From Taxillus chinensis (taxonomy: Eukaryota > Streptophyta > Magnoliopsida > Santalales > Loranthaceae): a stretch of DNA of 64,000 nt. The translations under genes and the position numbers were made by a program. The stretch is from assembly GCA_023512835.1 (NCBI GenBank), contig CM042092.1:50040400-50104399 (forward strand), given 5' to 3'. This document shows positions 24,235 through 36,111 of the stretch, one piece after another. Every line of letters begins with the position of its first letter. The stretch's first letter is position 1. The notes under the pieces were generated by a model. The model was not told the origin of the DNA. It made no database searches and was given only the letters and a program-made list of their open reading frames with translations.

Positions 24235-24310
24235 GTTAGTCTGATGGTTTGGCAGCTGCACATGTAAGGAGGAGATCCTGGGTTCCAAACTTAGTGGAGG
24301 CATTATATTT
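24235..24310 (+). repeat. tRNA-like (SINE-type) segment, right arm
   Basis: AGTCTGATGGTTTGG resembles a Pol III A box and CTGGGTTCCAAACTTAG a B box about 45 bases later. The left arm holds the inverted counterpart near 22,055-22,125, whose reverse complement reads TAGCTTGATGGTTTG and GGGTTCAAAACTC. tRNA-derived SINE heads have this layout. Whether it is a SINE captured by the element or an original part of it is unknown. Confidence 0.5.
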
Positions 24311-24324
24311 TACTGAATTTTTGG

Positions 24325-24360
24325 GTGGGTGGGGGTGGGGGGGGGGGGGGGGGGGGGGGT
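24325..24360 (+). repeat. poly-G run
   Basis: A G-rich run at the right tip of the inverted-repeat element, next to GCGGGGCGGGAGGGG. It could form a G-quadruplex and its length may be an assembly estimate. Confidence 0.8.
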
Positions 24361-24390
24361 GCGGTGCGGGGCGGGAGGGGCTAGCTAGGG

Positions 24391-24480
24391 CTAGCTGGGG
24401 CGAGCATGGGGACGGGGCAACCCAAAACCCGCCCCACCCCATTGCCATCTCTACCCAAATCCTCAAATCAACAAATCAAC
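24391..24480. other. GC-rich hAT-like end remnant
   Basis: CCCGCCCCACCCCATTGCCA followed by TCTCTA at about 24,429-24,454 resembles the terminus of plant hAT MITEs, reverse complement TAGAGATGGCAATGGGG. No partner terminus is seen to the left, so only an end is inferred. Confidence 0.3.
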
Positions 24481-24828
24481 CCTAGTATGGTACCTACAGA
24501 GTATGGCATTAGGATTTTACAACACTAAGTCTATAACAAAGCCAATCTCCACAAATTTATTCTCATGTCTTAACCAAGAAAGGGGATTTTTATAGAAGGT
24601 GTTTTCGTGAAATAAAAAGTCCTGGTAATGGTTCCTCATATCATAACTAAGATAACCTTATTTTTGCAGATTTTTCTGAGAGGTCTAACCCTACTTCACA
24701 AATAGTCACCTCGAACCAAAAACTGAATTTTCCTAAGATTTAGTGCTAATTTTCATTTTTCATATTTTAAAGGAGTGAGAATTTGATTTTCTAATATTTT
24801 TCTTTGAATCCATAACGGGGTATTTCTA
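24480..24828 (-). mobile_element. gypsy-2-family LTR fragment, left piece
   Basis: Homologous in the same orientation to LTR S at about 44,640-44,990 and inverted relative to gypsy-2 at about 20,860-21,170. Landmarks include GTGAAATAAAAAGTC, TTTTTCTGAGAGGTCTAACCC and TTTTTCTTTGAATCCATAACGGGG. Its continuation is at 26,462-27,090, across solo LTR X. The left end is truncated. Confidence 0.75.
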
Positions 24829-24943
24829 TGAAGACCTGTGTTCTATTACATAGAGTTAGAGGTTGGGAGGTGACTTATGGTGTTAAAATTATGGCTTTTA
24901 TGAGTTTTCTAATATTTTAGAGTGAGCAAAGAAGGAATATGGT

Positions 24944-25110
24944 CAAATCCAGATCACCATAGTCAAATCCGGATCATCGTAGTCAAATCTAGAGCATGAG
25001 TAAGGATCCAAGCGATCTCTTAGCACGGAGTAAACATCCGAGTGATCCCTTAGCACAGAGTAAGGATTCAAGTGATCCCTTAACACGGAGCAAGCCTCAG
25101 TAGTCCAGAG
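24944..25110. repeat. shared-word repeats in U3 of LTR X
   Basis: Units contain AGTCAAATCCGGATCATCG, CACGGAGTAA and ATCCGAGTGATCCCTTAG. The exact 15-mer CATCGTAGTCAAATC also occurs in LTR Z near 33,566, although X and Z have different termini and otherwise look unrelated. Confidence 0.8.
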
Positions 25111-25185
25111 TAATCTGTAATCCATGATAACGGAGGTAGATGCGTGTTCTGGGCCACGTTGACCTAGTGTAGCATGTCTTCTTTG

Positions 25186-25232
<47 letters not shown>

Positions 25233-25293
25233 GGATATAGAGATATTTGGTATTTTTTGGGAGAGAGGAACCCTAGCCGTCGTCACACTTTTG

Positions 25294-25324
<31 letters not shown>

Positions 25325-25747
25325 ACCTTGATCATTGCAACTGCATTCGTGTGGGTGGACGACATCTAGCACAGAGGAATAAGAGCAAGGGGGACCTTTC
25401 GATTTCAAATCCTAATGCAATCAGATTCGAGGTAGGTGGTTTTGTCCCATTGAATATGTGTTAGAAGTTGTGGAAATTCTAAATGTCAAGATTTCGAACT
25501 CTATTTTGGTAAAACGGTTGGGGAAATTATTGCATTGTGATGAGTGACCTTGATATCAATATGGATTGAGATTTGTTGATTTATAAGTCTATATGAGTAC
25601 GTTATGTTGTGACATTTGAATAAAGCTATCGTAGATATATCTATATGTATTAAAGTGCATTGAGTATTGGGATATATGTGTGAAAATTATTATTCTGAAA
25701 TTTTGACATGTGATGAGATGTGTGTATACTATTTTATTTGAGTATGT

Positions 25748-25950
25748 GATATTGAGGTCTCATTGAGAGGATAGTCCTGGGTTGGACATGAGATGTTGAG
25801 GTCCCATTAAGGAGACAGTCCTGGATTGGACATGAGATATTAAGGTTCCATTGAGGAAACAGTCCATGAGATTGACATGAGTTATTGAGGTCCCATTGAT
25901 GGGATGGTCCAAGAATGGACCTGAGTATTGAGGTTCCATTGAGGGAACCA
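25748..25950. repeat. tandem repeat in LTR X, unit about 55 bp
   Basis: Four degenerate units are built on ATTGAGGT[C/T]CCATTGA, then an A/G-rich CAGTCC segment and GGACATGAG. The block lies between the candidate donor (25,432) and acceptor (26,099). Confidence 0.85.
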
Positions 25951-26461
25951 TGTGTACTATTATTTATTATTTTAACTACACTGCGTAGCACACACATTCA
26001 CACTATGCATATTGTGGAGGAGATGTTGGGTTTGTCTAGGGAGGCATAACCCCAACTAAGCTATGGTTTGCTCACCCACCTTTAATGTCTTTTCTGTAGG
26101 ACCTAGTAGGAGTTAGGAGGATTACACTGCTATAGAAGTATGTGTGTTTGATTTACTATTTTATTTGAGAAATTGTAATTGTTGAGATTAATACCCATGT
26201 ATTTGTCTAAAATTGGTTTATTTATTTGAGGCACTGTGTTTTGGGGCTAGTGACCCTATGTATCATTTGACATGGTTTTATTATGTGGAGCATTCTATGT
26301 TATAGTTTGTGCATGTCATGTGTGAGATTATAAGAGGTTTGGGGCAACACCTTAGAGGGAGCCATATTAGGTGACCATTCACCAAACCATTATCCTCCTG
26401 AATGCGAGACATGGGGCATCACTAACCGGTTCCTCAATGTTGGAAAATCCAAGGCGTAACA

Positions 26462-27090
26462 ATTTTCTTATTTACATTGTAACTTAAGTTACTTAATGTA
26501 GAGAGGCATAAAGGTTTACAATATAAATAGTCCTTCAGAATGCTACCTCAAAGCTCACTAGAAACTCCATCTGGTCGATGTCGACCTTCCCATAGGTCAA
26601 CGTCAACTACACTACCTAGTTTATTCTGACCACACTACACCTCGACCACCCCAAGTCGACTAGGTCGACCTATGTTGACCCCACCACATCAACCATGTCA
26701 ACCACTCATGTCGACCATATCGACCACACAACGACCATATCGACCGCCCACGTCGACCATGTCGCCTGTACTCGCCCAATTGGATCTACAACCTGCTATT
26801 CATCAAAATCCAGTCTGATAACTTCACAAACACAGTTCTAAGCATCAATTCAACCCTAAAATGGGTTTATAATCTCTCCTAGCCAAGTTAGGCTATACAA
26901 ATAACCTAATATTAAGGTTTCTATCCCAAATTCGTGTTTTCCCCAATTCCTAGGGTTCATCACGAAATTCCTAAAATTGCGTAATTCTTACATGTTAAAC
27001 ATCACATAAAGAGTAAAAAAGTAAAAGAATGCCTACTTGGAATAATTTTTTAGAATCGTCCAAATCGGGCTTTAGGGGACTATTTTAATC
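26462..27090 (-). mobile_element. gypsy-2-family LTR fragment, right piece
   Basis: Continues the fragment at 24,480-24,828. The reverse complement matches gypsy-2 20,200-20,860 outside the repeat block (AACATGTAAGAATTA, CGTGATGAACCCTAG, the ATTTACATTGTAA hairpin). Where gypsy-2 has TCGAGCAG repeats this copy has GTCGACCAT-type repeats (26,575-26,770). The donor is altered to CCAA|GTAGGC near 27,036. It is truncated near 27,090, before the expected GA run. Confidence 0.75.
26575..26770. repeat. GTCGACCAT repeat block
   Basis: Many degenerate units of GTCGACCATATCGACC and GTCAACCACTC. It occupies the same place in the LTR as the TCGAGCAG block of gypsy-2 and the TCCGGACTA block of LTR S. Confidence 0.85.
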
Positions 27091-27146
27091 CACGTACATA
27101 ATGATTTTCTCAGCTTGCATATCTTTTGCTTTTTTCTTTTGGTTAC
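27085..27146 (-). pseudogene. copia-B reverse transcriptase, short distal remnant
   Basis: On the minus strand this continues the copia-B reverse transcriptase interrupted by solo LTR A. The joined reading resembles the KLRKSL landmark (ICKLRKSLCTW here) that follows the PPGF region in copia reverse transcriptase. It ends where the gypsy-2-family LTR fragment begins, near 27,085. It is short, but the perfect target duplication at 27,142-27,146 and 30,794-30,798 supports continuity. Confidence 0.6.
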
Positions 27147-30100
27147 TGTCATCACCGGATTTCATTCGGGAGAAAAACCGCTTTTGGGGTGCAGCTCCCC
27201 CCAACCTCCAACCGAATGGTGAAAAATACGGAGTCACCACCAACTGTTTTTGGGGTGCGGTTGGCCACCTAAACGAAAAATTAATCTATGCCACTTGGGG
27301 AAGGACTAACACCCCCACAACGCCCTTCCGGTACCTATCTTAGGATTTTGGAGGTTTCTACTTTGTTTTAACTGTTTATCCAAACTTGACTGGTTTAAAG
27401 GTGAAGTGAAATTTACATTTATCCCTAAAGTCTACGCTTTTTATTTTTCTAAGTTATTTGTTAACGTTAAAATTAAATCCAATTTATCCTAAGCCTCTAA
27501 GGGAAATCCTAACAATTTTAATTTTTTTCATTTTTATTTTTACATTCTTTGTTAAAGTTAAAAATTAAATTCAATTTATTCCTAAATATCTAAAGGAAAT
27601 CCTATGGTTTATTCTAAGGTAAACTATCTAAAAATCTAAAGAAAACATTTTTTATTCCTAAATTTAATGCTAACATTTTTTAAAACTAAATATGTACAAA
27701 AAGATGTTGAGCGTGAAAACTAATTAAGAAAGCTAAAATGAAAAATTAGAAGGAAAGGCTCAATGCCAAAGCCCAAGTATTTAAAAATAAAACTCCAAAT
27801 TAAAACTTTTTTTGTTTTTTTGTTTTGTTTCTGTTGTGATTTTAAAAAAAACCCTCTTTTTTTGTTTAAGAAAAGCTTTTTTTTGGTTTTTTTTAATAAA
27901 ACAATTTATTTAAGAAAAGAGTTTTGTTTTGTTTTTGTTTTTTTTTTTGAAATGTGTTCAATTAAAAACATTAAAAAAATACATAAGTAAATGAAAACAA
28001 ATACAAGTGATGTGTGTGATAGTGTGCCATCCAAAAAAAACAAGCTCTATTTTTTTCCTCTCTTTTTTTTCTTTTTTTTTTTTTTGCTCTCTTTTTTTTT
28101 GTTTGCTTTTTTTGTTTGTTTTTTTTTTTTTTTGCATGTTACAATTAGGACTAGGTTACATGACTCATGCTTACATAATTACAAATGACCAATACTAACA
28201 CCACCCTAATGGTCACTAAAAGTCAAACTATGTACAAACTAAAAAAAAGGCAAATAAAATAAAATAAAATAAAAAGGCTACCACTTAACAAGCTAACAAA
28301 CTACATACAATGAAGCTTGCAAGACATCTAAAAAACAAAATACAGTGTTAGTCCTCATCTTCAAACTGTTGGTGAACAGCCGTAGGCATGTTGGCTTGAA
28401 GATCGTGCATCGAGGGAGACGGGTAGAAATTCTCGAGGCATGGATGTATAAGAGGGAAACAAGAAAAAGAATATCCACGCTTAGACAATAGAAACAACGA
28501 AAACACAGAAAAACGAACAGTCTATGGCAAGAAACGGGAAAATAAAACACAAACAGTTTATGCTTAGCCGTGTGCATGTTGGTTTATTTTTAAGTCCAGC
28601 GTCTGTAACAGGAAAGGAAAACTAAGAAAACAAAGCAAGACCAAGCCGTGACCAATAGTTTATGGCTCTTGAACCCATAGACCCGTGCACTAATGAGCTC
28701 AAACAGGAGCCATGACGAAAACAAAACAGATCAGAGACGTTTTGCAATACCCAGGACCAAAAACGAACGTAAATAGGCCAATAGAGACCAACTGGAACAA
28801 AAAAATCAAACAGAGACCTCTCTACTAAAATAAACGTTTCAAAAAAAAAAAGCATGCACGACAAGCTAAACAGAGACAAACAAACCAAACCACGATCAAG
28901 CCAGACAAAACTCTCTAACATTCAGGCTATGGATGGATGAAATAACATGTACCCAACGGAGACAGAAGACCAGATTATACCTCTTTAGCACACTCTAGAC
29001 CTACAGAATCAAAGGCAAACCATATAAAATCGGATACACCAAACAAGATAAATCAGTGAGTCAATAAGTGGCACAAACAGTAGACAATAAATCCCATATG
29101 AAAGCCAGCAAAAATGAAAACCCACCACTTGGAGGAACGTTTCTTTTTTTGCTACGGTGTTCCTCTTCTCGTCCACGGCCTGGATGCCCCTTGCCTTAAA
29201 CTTCAGCCGACCGATGTGACGTACACGGCCTGGATGCCCCTTGCCTTGTTTGAGTCTTCCTCCACTCCCTTTCTGCCGCTGTTGGACGCCTCGTAAAGAC
29301 TCTGGGATGGCGATGGGCGCAACAACAGAAGTCGATAGAAGGAAACGGGAAAGGGACTAGGTGCACACTGATGGATGGGAATGGGTATATCCCCCCGATA
29401 GCCAGAGGAAAAGGCTCCGACCAAAGGGGAATGGGGGTTCTCGGATTTGGTGGAAAAGGAAGAAGATAAAAGGTACGTTTTTTTTTTTGTTTTCGGTCAG
29501 GAGAGGAGGAAGGAAGGAAAGTTCGGGTTCTGGGTTCTGGGAGTTTTTTCGAGCTAACCAGAGAGAGAGAGGAGTGATGGTTATGTTTTCGGCCAACGAT
29601 CTCTTGGAGAGGAAGGGGAAGGGGGAGGGCGTGTCTGGATTTCTCGTCCAGAAGGAGAGAGCTTTTGTGAGAGATCGTGGGTGACGATTTTGAAGGGCTG
29701 ATTTTTCAGAGAGGAGCCAGGAGAGGAGACTACAGACGAGCGGCCTGGGGTTTTATAGGCGAACGGGGCTAGGGTTGAGCCGGGGGTGGAGAGGTGGCCT
29801 GGACGCGGTCATGGGTTAGAGGTGAGGTTTGGTTTGAGAGAAGGGGAAAAACTATGGTTTGGGCGACCATGGTTAAGTTGGCTGGGTTTGACGTGCTGGA
29901 AGGGTAGGCTGGCATGGAGCTAGTCGTTCGTCCGGTGGTCCTCCGACGCACCAGCGTCGGTTGCGTGGCTTCAGGGATGCGGATGCGGTGAGGATGGAGA
30001 GAGAAGGGAAGAAGACGAAAAGGTTGGTGAAGAGGATAAGATCGACTGATTTTTTGATTTTTGATTTTTTTTTATTTTATATTATTATTATTATTATTAT

Positions 30101-30793
30101 TATTTTGTTTTTAGTTTATTTTTCAGTCAATCGATTACTGACATGTGGCGTGGATTGGGCAAGAAAAGAAAAACAGAAAAAATTAATTTTTTGGGTTTTT
30201 AACGCCTTTTGGTTTTTGAGATCGGCAGGGCAAACCAGCTTTCAAAATATCTTCAAAAAATTTGTTTTTGGATTCGGGTGTCGTGACGAGCGATCCCATG
30301 TTAATTTTATTTGAAAACGACCTTATTTTTACAGCAAGCCCGTACCGATGTTATTTATTACCGAAAAATAATTTTGTTTTTGCTTTTTAATGAAAAAGGT
30401 CCCAGGAGCAAATAGATACAATATATATATCAAAATTCTCAGAACGACGGGTAGAATAGAGAAATGAGGTTCATGACCTGACCCGGAGTGTCGTTTGAAA
30501 AGTCAAACCATTTTGAGCCCTGATAGCGGCTCAAACGCTGTTTTGATCACATCTTCTTCGTTTGACCTCTGAATTGAGCGCGGTCGGCGGCGTTAATCCT
30601 CAAATTTGATTTTCTATTACCCAAGGCTGGCTCTTCAGTAGTCGGAGGCCTTTTGCATAATTTCTTGAAATTGGGAACTTACGGCTCACCAATCACGACT
30701 CCATCGCTCTGCAGCATTTCAACAAACGAGGCGGCGTAAAGGAAAATTGGATTTGATGAAATATGTCCAACCCGGACAAATTAGAGTCCAACA
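27147..30793 (-). mobile_element. solo LTR A
   Basis: 3,647 bp. The minus strand starts TGTTGGACTC at 30,793 and ends CCGGTGATGACA at 27,147, flanked by perfect 5-bp duplications GTTAC (27,142-27,146 and 30,794-30,798). A minus-strand TATA box (CTATAAAACCCC) is near 29,745-29,756. The U5 end carries a GAGTCACCACC motif (27,232-27,242) and resembles the ends of LTR Z and LTR B. Motif and size suggest a Tat-like gypsy family, but no coding sequence is attached. Long T-rich runs (27,800-28,135) and stray open frames are non-coding. Confidence 0.85.
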
Positions 30794-33051
30794 GTTACCA
30801 TGCACCCTGATGGAAGATTCATGTAAACCTATTTAGAAAGATTACCATATAAGAATGCATTCTTCATGTCAAATTGTTGTAATTGCCAATCAAAATTTGC
30901 AGCCATGGATAACAAGACTCAGACTGTGTTGATCCTAGCTATAAGTGCAAATGTCTCAGTGTAGTAAATTCCATAAGTTTGCATGTATCCCTTTGCCACC
31001 AATCTTGCTTTAAAATGTTCAATTATACCATCAACTTTGTATTTCATGTCAAAGATCCACCAGCATCCAACTGGTTTTTTTCCTATGAGACGACTAACGA
31101 GCTCCCAAGTTTGATTCTTTTGTAAAGAGGTCATCTCTTCATTCATTGCAGCTTTCCATCTTAAATTGGTTAACTCCCTGCACACTATTAGGTATAGATA
31201 CAGTTAATAATTGATTGACAAATAACTGATTTGTTTGTGATAAGCGATATGTAGACATATAATGGTTCATGTGATATCTTGTTTTACTAGCCAATTGAGG
31301 TCTAGTTGTAGATTTTGGAATACCTCTGGTAAGGTGTTGTGGTAATTGTCACTTGGATGACTCTAATGTAGTGTAAGGACTTTCCTCAAACAACGATTGC
31401 TTTGGTGTATCAATTGGGAGAGACTTAGACTCTATTCAAGATGTCCCTTGGATTTCTTGATGCTTATTATCACTTTGATAAAAGGTTCATCTACTATGCT
31501 CCAACTCATCCACTTTTGTACTTACTGTGTCATTGTATAGTGTATCATCACTTAACTCCAAGTTTTGACCAACATGATTCTCATTACCTATATCTTGATT
31601 GGATATTTTCACAACAGCTTCCTCTTGGGTGTATATAATAGTCTGAATTTCTGTAAGAGACTTCCCCTGAAATTTAGACTCAAAGAAATACATAATATCT
31701 TCATGAAAGACAAGATTTATAGTGATAAACATATGCATAGTAGGGAGATGATAGCACCTATATCCTTGTTGATTAATAGCATATCTAACAAAGACACATT
31801 TCAAGGCACAAGGCATTAACTTACTTCGTTGGTTTGGAGGAAGATAAACATAAGCAACACACCTAAAGACATGAGGTGGAAGGTTAGGGACAATGGGAGC
31901 AACAACAACTGTGTAGAGTGCCTAAAAGGGTGTATGAAATTGGAGAGAACAAGATGGAACACGATTAACAAGATATATAGCATAGAGAAGAGCTTCACCC
32001 CAATAACATAATGGCATGTGAGCCTCAATGAGGGAAGCACAAACGACCTCCAATAAGTGTCTATTTTTTTTGTTCGACCACGCTATTCTACTGAGGGGTA
32101 TCCAGACAACTAGTTTGATAGATGGAACCATGGGAGGCCAAAAATTATTGGAGGGCTAAACTATGGTATTCCCCGTCATTATCACTACGTAGCACTTGAA
32201 TTCAAGTATTGTACTGTGTATGAATAAGATTATAATTTTTTTTGAAATAACAGATTAACTTCTGATTTGAATTTCATCAAACATAACTATATCATCCGAG
32301 TACAATCATCAATAAAAGTAACAAACCAACTCGACCCACCCAAGGTAAGAACTTTGGATGGTCCCCAAACATCAGAGTAAATAATCAAAAAGGGAACCAG
32401 ACTTTTATTTAAAGTTAAAGGAAAGGAGGCATGACGGGTTTTTGCATGTTCACAAAAATCACACTTGAACATAGAAAGATTCACATTCATAAACAAACTA
32501 GGAAACAACCTTTTGAGATAACCAAATGAGACATGTCCTAAACAGCAATGCCATAGTAAGATGTCTGCAACCTTCTTGGGTGAACCAATGCTCTTTACTG
32601 ATAAAACCTGATGTAATCTGTTGGAAGTGTCTGATGCCAAGTCCAAGTAATATAACTTCCCTCTCTTAACACCATATCCAATCATCTATTGAGTTTGAAT
32701 GTCCTCAAACACACAATAATTAGGCCAAAAAATAACAACACAAGACAAGGTAATAGTAATTTGAGAAACAAATAAGTGGTTATAATCTAAAGAAGGAACA
32801 ACTAACACAGAATTAAGATATAAAGTATTAGTAAGATGTGATGACTCTTCCCTAATTACCGAGGTGGTATTGTCATTAGCCGTCGAGACACATTGTTGGG
32901 AGGATGAGTGAAGATTGGTGACTTATCTAAGATTGAATGTCATATGATCAGTAACACCAAAATCAATTATCCATGCAATATTCAAAACAGGTGTAGAAGT
33001 GGTAAACACCTTACCTCTGGTTTGAAGTGGTTAACAAAGCAGATAATGTAA
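30794..33051 (-). pseudogene. copia-B protease, integrase and N-terminal reverse transcriptase
   Basis: In the minus direction: degenerate protease near 33,000 (IDFGVTDHM), pre-integrase and integrase at 32,685-32,287 (LLWHCCLGHVSFGYLKRLFP, CDFCEHAKTRHASF, SDVWGPSKV, FVTFIDDCTRM), the integrase C-terminal region at 32,131-31,487 (YWGEALLYAIYLVNRVP, FVRYAINQQGYRCYH), and reverse transcriptase at 31,185-30,800 ([45 protein letters not shown]). Many frameshifts and stops. It is split from its gag by LTR Z and from distal reverse transcriptase by LTR A. Confidence 0.88.
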
Positions 33052-34657
33052 TGTTAGACCCCATTTTGTCCGAGTTGGGCAAACTAACCCCATTTTATAT
33101 ATATCCTTTGCACCAGACTATATTTTTGTTGAACAAGTCCATAAAGATTCCCCACTATGTAGGAATGGTTTGACGTTGAGGTTAACCCCAATTTGCACAA
33201 GATGGGTATACTGACATGAACAGGGAACCCCAAATTTGATAACCTCTGCTACAAGCCTCTGAAGTGCCCCAGGCCAACACTGATAGAGAATGAAATTTGG
33301 AGATTAACACATTTGAACATGCTCAATTCTAACTTAACACGAAGAAGTTATGGCCAAAACAATATTCATCAAAAAAAGTCAAACTTACCAAAAAATGGTC
33401 AATGCCCTTGGTCAAAGGGCCCAGAAATGTGACCATGCGAGATTCCCTAAAATGACTATTTAGGCGAATACGGGGCTTCCCAAATAATCCCCAAAAGTTC
33501 ATTCATTTTGGCATTTTAGGTGGGGGTAAAAGGGTAATTAAAAGTTAAAAAAACCAATCTGAAACATCGTAGTCAAATCCGAAGCATTGTGGTCAACTTC
33601 GTGACATCACTAATTCGGACTAAGCCTCATTGATACGAAGTAAGGATCCGAGCCTTCTACTGATCCAGACTAAGCCTTATTGATACAAAATAAGGATCCG
33701 AGCCATCATTAATCTGGATTGATACGGAGTAAGGATCCGAGCCTTCCACTGATCCAGACTAAGCCTCATTGATATGGAATAAGGATCTGAGCCATCATTA
33801 ATCGGATTGATACGGAGTAAGGATCTGAGCCTTCCACTGATCCGGACTAAGCCTCATTGATATGAAATAAGGATCTAAGCCATCATTAATCCAGATTGAT
33901 ACAGAGTAAGAATCTAAGCCTTCCATTGATCCGGACTAAACCTCCACTGATACGGAGTAAGGATCCAAGCCTTTCACTGATCCAGACTAAGCCTTATTGA
34001 TACGGAGTAAGGATCTAAGTCTTCCATTGGTCCGGACTAAGCCTCCGCTGATACAAAATAAGGATCTGAGCCTTCTACTGATCCGGACTAAGCTCCAATC
34101 ATCCTGATTAGGCTTCAATCATCCAAAATCATCCAGAATAAATTTCCATCAATCCAGATCCAAGCTTCCACTGACCTTTGACCCTACCAACCTTTGAGCT
34201 TCATTGTTTGGCCTATCAACGGGCTCGCTCACTGTTTCTTTACGAAATGTGCTAGTATTAGCTGTGCAGATGCTTTTCAATGCATGTCGGTCACATGTGC
34301 TCATATGCAACCAAAAAGGCAATCATAGGTTGTCAATCCACTCGACATAAGAATGAATCCAAAAATAAAAAATATTCACATGAATAATACATCAATAAAT
34401 GCATCAATAATGAGGATACATCCAAAGGCTTTAAAAGGGGTCTTTTTTCTCGCACAAAAAAAAGACTAACGCCCAAAGACTAATGCCCAAGGAAATAACA
34501 CTCGCATCGTCTGATAATGCAGACCATACCTTAAACTACTCAAAGTTGAGGGTATCCAATTGTAGCCCAAAAATAGTTAGTGGCGACTCTAAATTTCTCA
34601 CCATTGGTTTAGTTTTATCCCACCCCAAACGGGCCCGGACAAAAACCGGTGATGACA
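33052..34657 (+). mobile_element. solo LTR Z
   Basis: 1,606 bp, TGTTAGACCCC to GGTGATGACA, flanked by TGTAA (33,047-33,051) and TGTAG (34,658-34,662), a near-perfect duplication. Both flanks are copia-B, so it is a solo insertion. Its start resembles the start of LTR A (TTGTCCGGGTTGGAC versus TTGTCCGAGTTGGGC) and its end, with TGGCGACTCTA and TGATGACA, resembles the ends of A and B. It belongs to a related family. A repeat block fills 33,565-34,190. Confidence 0.8.
33565..34190. repeat. 50-bp-type tandem repeats in LTR Z
   Basis: About ten units of roughly 50 bp carry ACTGATCCGGACTAAGCC, then TCATTGATACGGAGTAAGG and ATCCGAGCCTTCC. They alternate with shorter units starting ATCATTAATC. The words CTGATCCGGACTA and CGGAGTAAGG recur in LTR S and, as CCTTACTCCG, in the copia-A LTR. 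Confidence 0.9.
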
Positions 34658-35600
34658 TGTAGGATGATCATTGTCGTCCATTGTTTGAGCAACTGTAGTA
34701 TTGGAAGGGCGCTTTGAATTTCATTGTTTTGTGGGGTCCCACCAATTTGGATAGCCAATGAGTTCAAAGCCGTGATTTTTGGAATCTCCTGTTTGATTGC
34801 AATGGGTGCATTTATAGGTAGGTTTGTCGGATTTGTTGGAAGGCTTTGAATTTGTGGATTTAGGACAATTGAGGGGTGTCTTACTGGGTGGATGGCATGA
34901 GACCATAGCGGAAGCTTCAGGTTTCTCTATATTTTCGTTCAAGGTAGCAAATCGTATGGCTTCATGATGGACTAAGGAATAACACTCTTCCAAACTTGGG
35001 AGTGGTACATGTCATAAGATTTCTCGTTGGAATTGGTCAAAACTTTTATTCAATCCATCCAAAAGGATATGTACTTGAGTTTGCTCAATGGATTGTCAAT
35101 ATGTTGTAACATCATCAGGATCCTTTATGATTACTCTTTCAAGATGATCAAGTTTCTAAAAGATTTATGTTAGCTCCCCGTAATAGACAAAGAGTGATAG
35201 AACACCCTGTTTGGCTGAAAAAGCTCTCTGATGTAACGAGTACACATACATCTCATCATTACCATCATAGAAGGCTTTGGATAGAGCATTCTAGATTTCA
35301 TGAGTAGTCGGTATACGGATATAGTGCTTCATGATGTCAGAAGTCATGGACATGAGAAGCCACCATTTCACCTTTTGATTTTCAACATACCATTTGTCAT
35401 ATCCCATGATTGAGACATTAGGTGGAGCAGATTTGCCGATGAAGAAAGTTTTTCTCGTTCAGCAATATACATCTCTATCAATTGAGAACACACATCATAA
35501 TTGGTTTTCGTAAGTTGAATGTTGGCATTAAAAGCACCTTTCAACTGGACAAGAATTGGAACAGATTTGGGGCCAGAGGATTTTCTCTTCGCGATCCTGC
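34658..35600 (-). pseudogene. copia-B gag
   Basis: Minus-strand frames show a basic start, KGAFNANIQLTKTNYD near 35,540 and degraded UBN2-like DNA (YDKWYVENQKVKWWLL-type reading). The zinc knuckle is at 34,900-34,730 (YKCTHCNQTGDSKNHGFELIGYPNWW). The expected His of the first knuckle position is Asp, as seen. Stops occur through the middle. It is separated from its protease and integrase by solo LTR Z. No 5' LTR or primer site of this element was found to the right, where LTR W abuts. Confidence 0.75.
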
Positions 35601-35632
35601 TTGTAGGGTTCCTCCTTCACTTTGCGTTCTTC

Positions 35633-35692
<60 letters not shown>

Positions 35693-35999
35693 TTCACGCA
35701 TGGTGGAACACACTCCCCCTCCTCTTCTCTTCTTTCTTTTTTTTCTTTTAATCTATATATTTTCTTTTTATTTATTCTTATTATTAAAACAATTTTACAT
35801 CCTCCATTAGAATTACCAGAATACTCTAAAACACTCAAACAGTCCAAAACTCCCCTCTAGGGCCCCAAACTCCAAAACGGGTCCAAGTACAATTAAACTT
35901 TCTCATTTTTCAAGCCCAACCACCTACTCATATCTATTTACCACAATTATCACTCTTCCATAAGGTCCACTCTTAGGACCAAGAATACGAGTCCTCACA
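35600..35999 (-). mobile_element. LTR W fragment (U3 and R)
   Basis: The minus strand starts TGTGAGGACTCG at 35,999. It contains GGACCCGTTTTGGAGTTTGG and a GGGCCCTAGAGGGG segment like gypsy-1 U3, a TATA-like ATATATAGATT, then a GT/GA microsatellite (35,635-35,692) where other gypsy LTRs have GA runs. It ends abruptly at copia-B gag near 35,600, so donor, intron and U5 are missing. Confidence 0.6.
35635..35692. repeat. compound (CT)n(CA)n microsatellite
   Basis: About 19 CT units followed directly by about 9 CA units, inside the LTR W fragment. Confidence 0.95.
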
Positions 36000-36111
36000 A
36001 CCAACTTGCAAACATCTTGTTGTTCCTATGGTACTTATGGTTGTCATTGTTGTCAATAGAATGCGAAAGCGAGAGGACGCAGAGTTGAAAATTCGTACTA
36101 GGTTAGATAAC

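Larger units (their letters stand above)
24829..26461 (+). mobile_element. solo LTR X
   Basis: Starts TGAAGACCTGTG and ends AAGGCGTAACA; 1,633 bp. Both flanks belong to one gypsy-2-family LTR, so this is a solo insertion. A one-base-offset TTTCT beside each end may be the target duplication. U3 has repeats at 24,944-25,110. A TA run is at 25,184-25,230 and a GA run at 25,299-25,324. A candidate donor GAG|GTAGGT is at 25,432 and an acceptor TTTTCTGTAG ends at 26,099. Between them lies a tandem repeat (25,748-25,950) on GAGGT[C/T]CCATTGAG with GGACATGAG. No coding sequence is present. Confidence 0.8.

Noticed and set aside
24235..24310. Functional tRNA gene
   Set aside because: Only A- and B-box-like words; no cloverleaf pairing could be made by eye.
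27763..28198. Phe-rich open frames that look like membrane proteins
   Set aside because: They translate T-rich low-complexity DNA in the non-coding part of LTR A.
29361..29684. 107-codon open frame starting MHTDGWEWVYPP
   Set aside because: Lies across the leader of minus-strand LTR A; antisense to the likely transcript and no recognised domain.
33565..34190. CRISPR-like array
   Set aside because: Units are degenerate, lack unique spacers, sit inside a plant LTR, and the host is eukaryotic.
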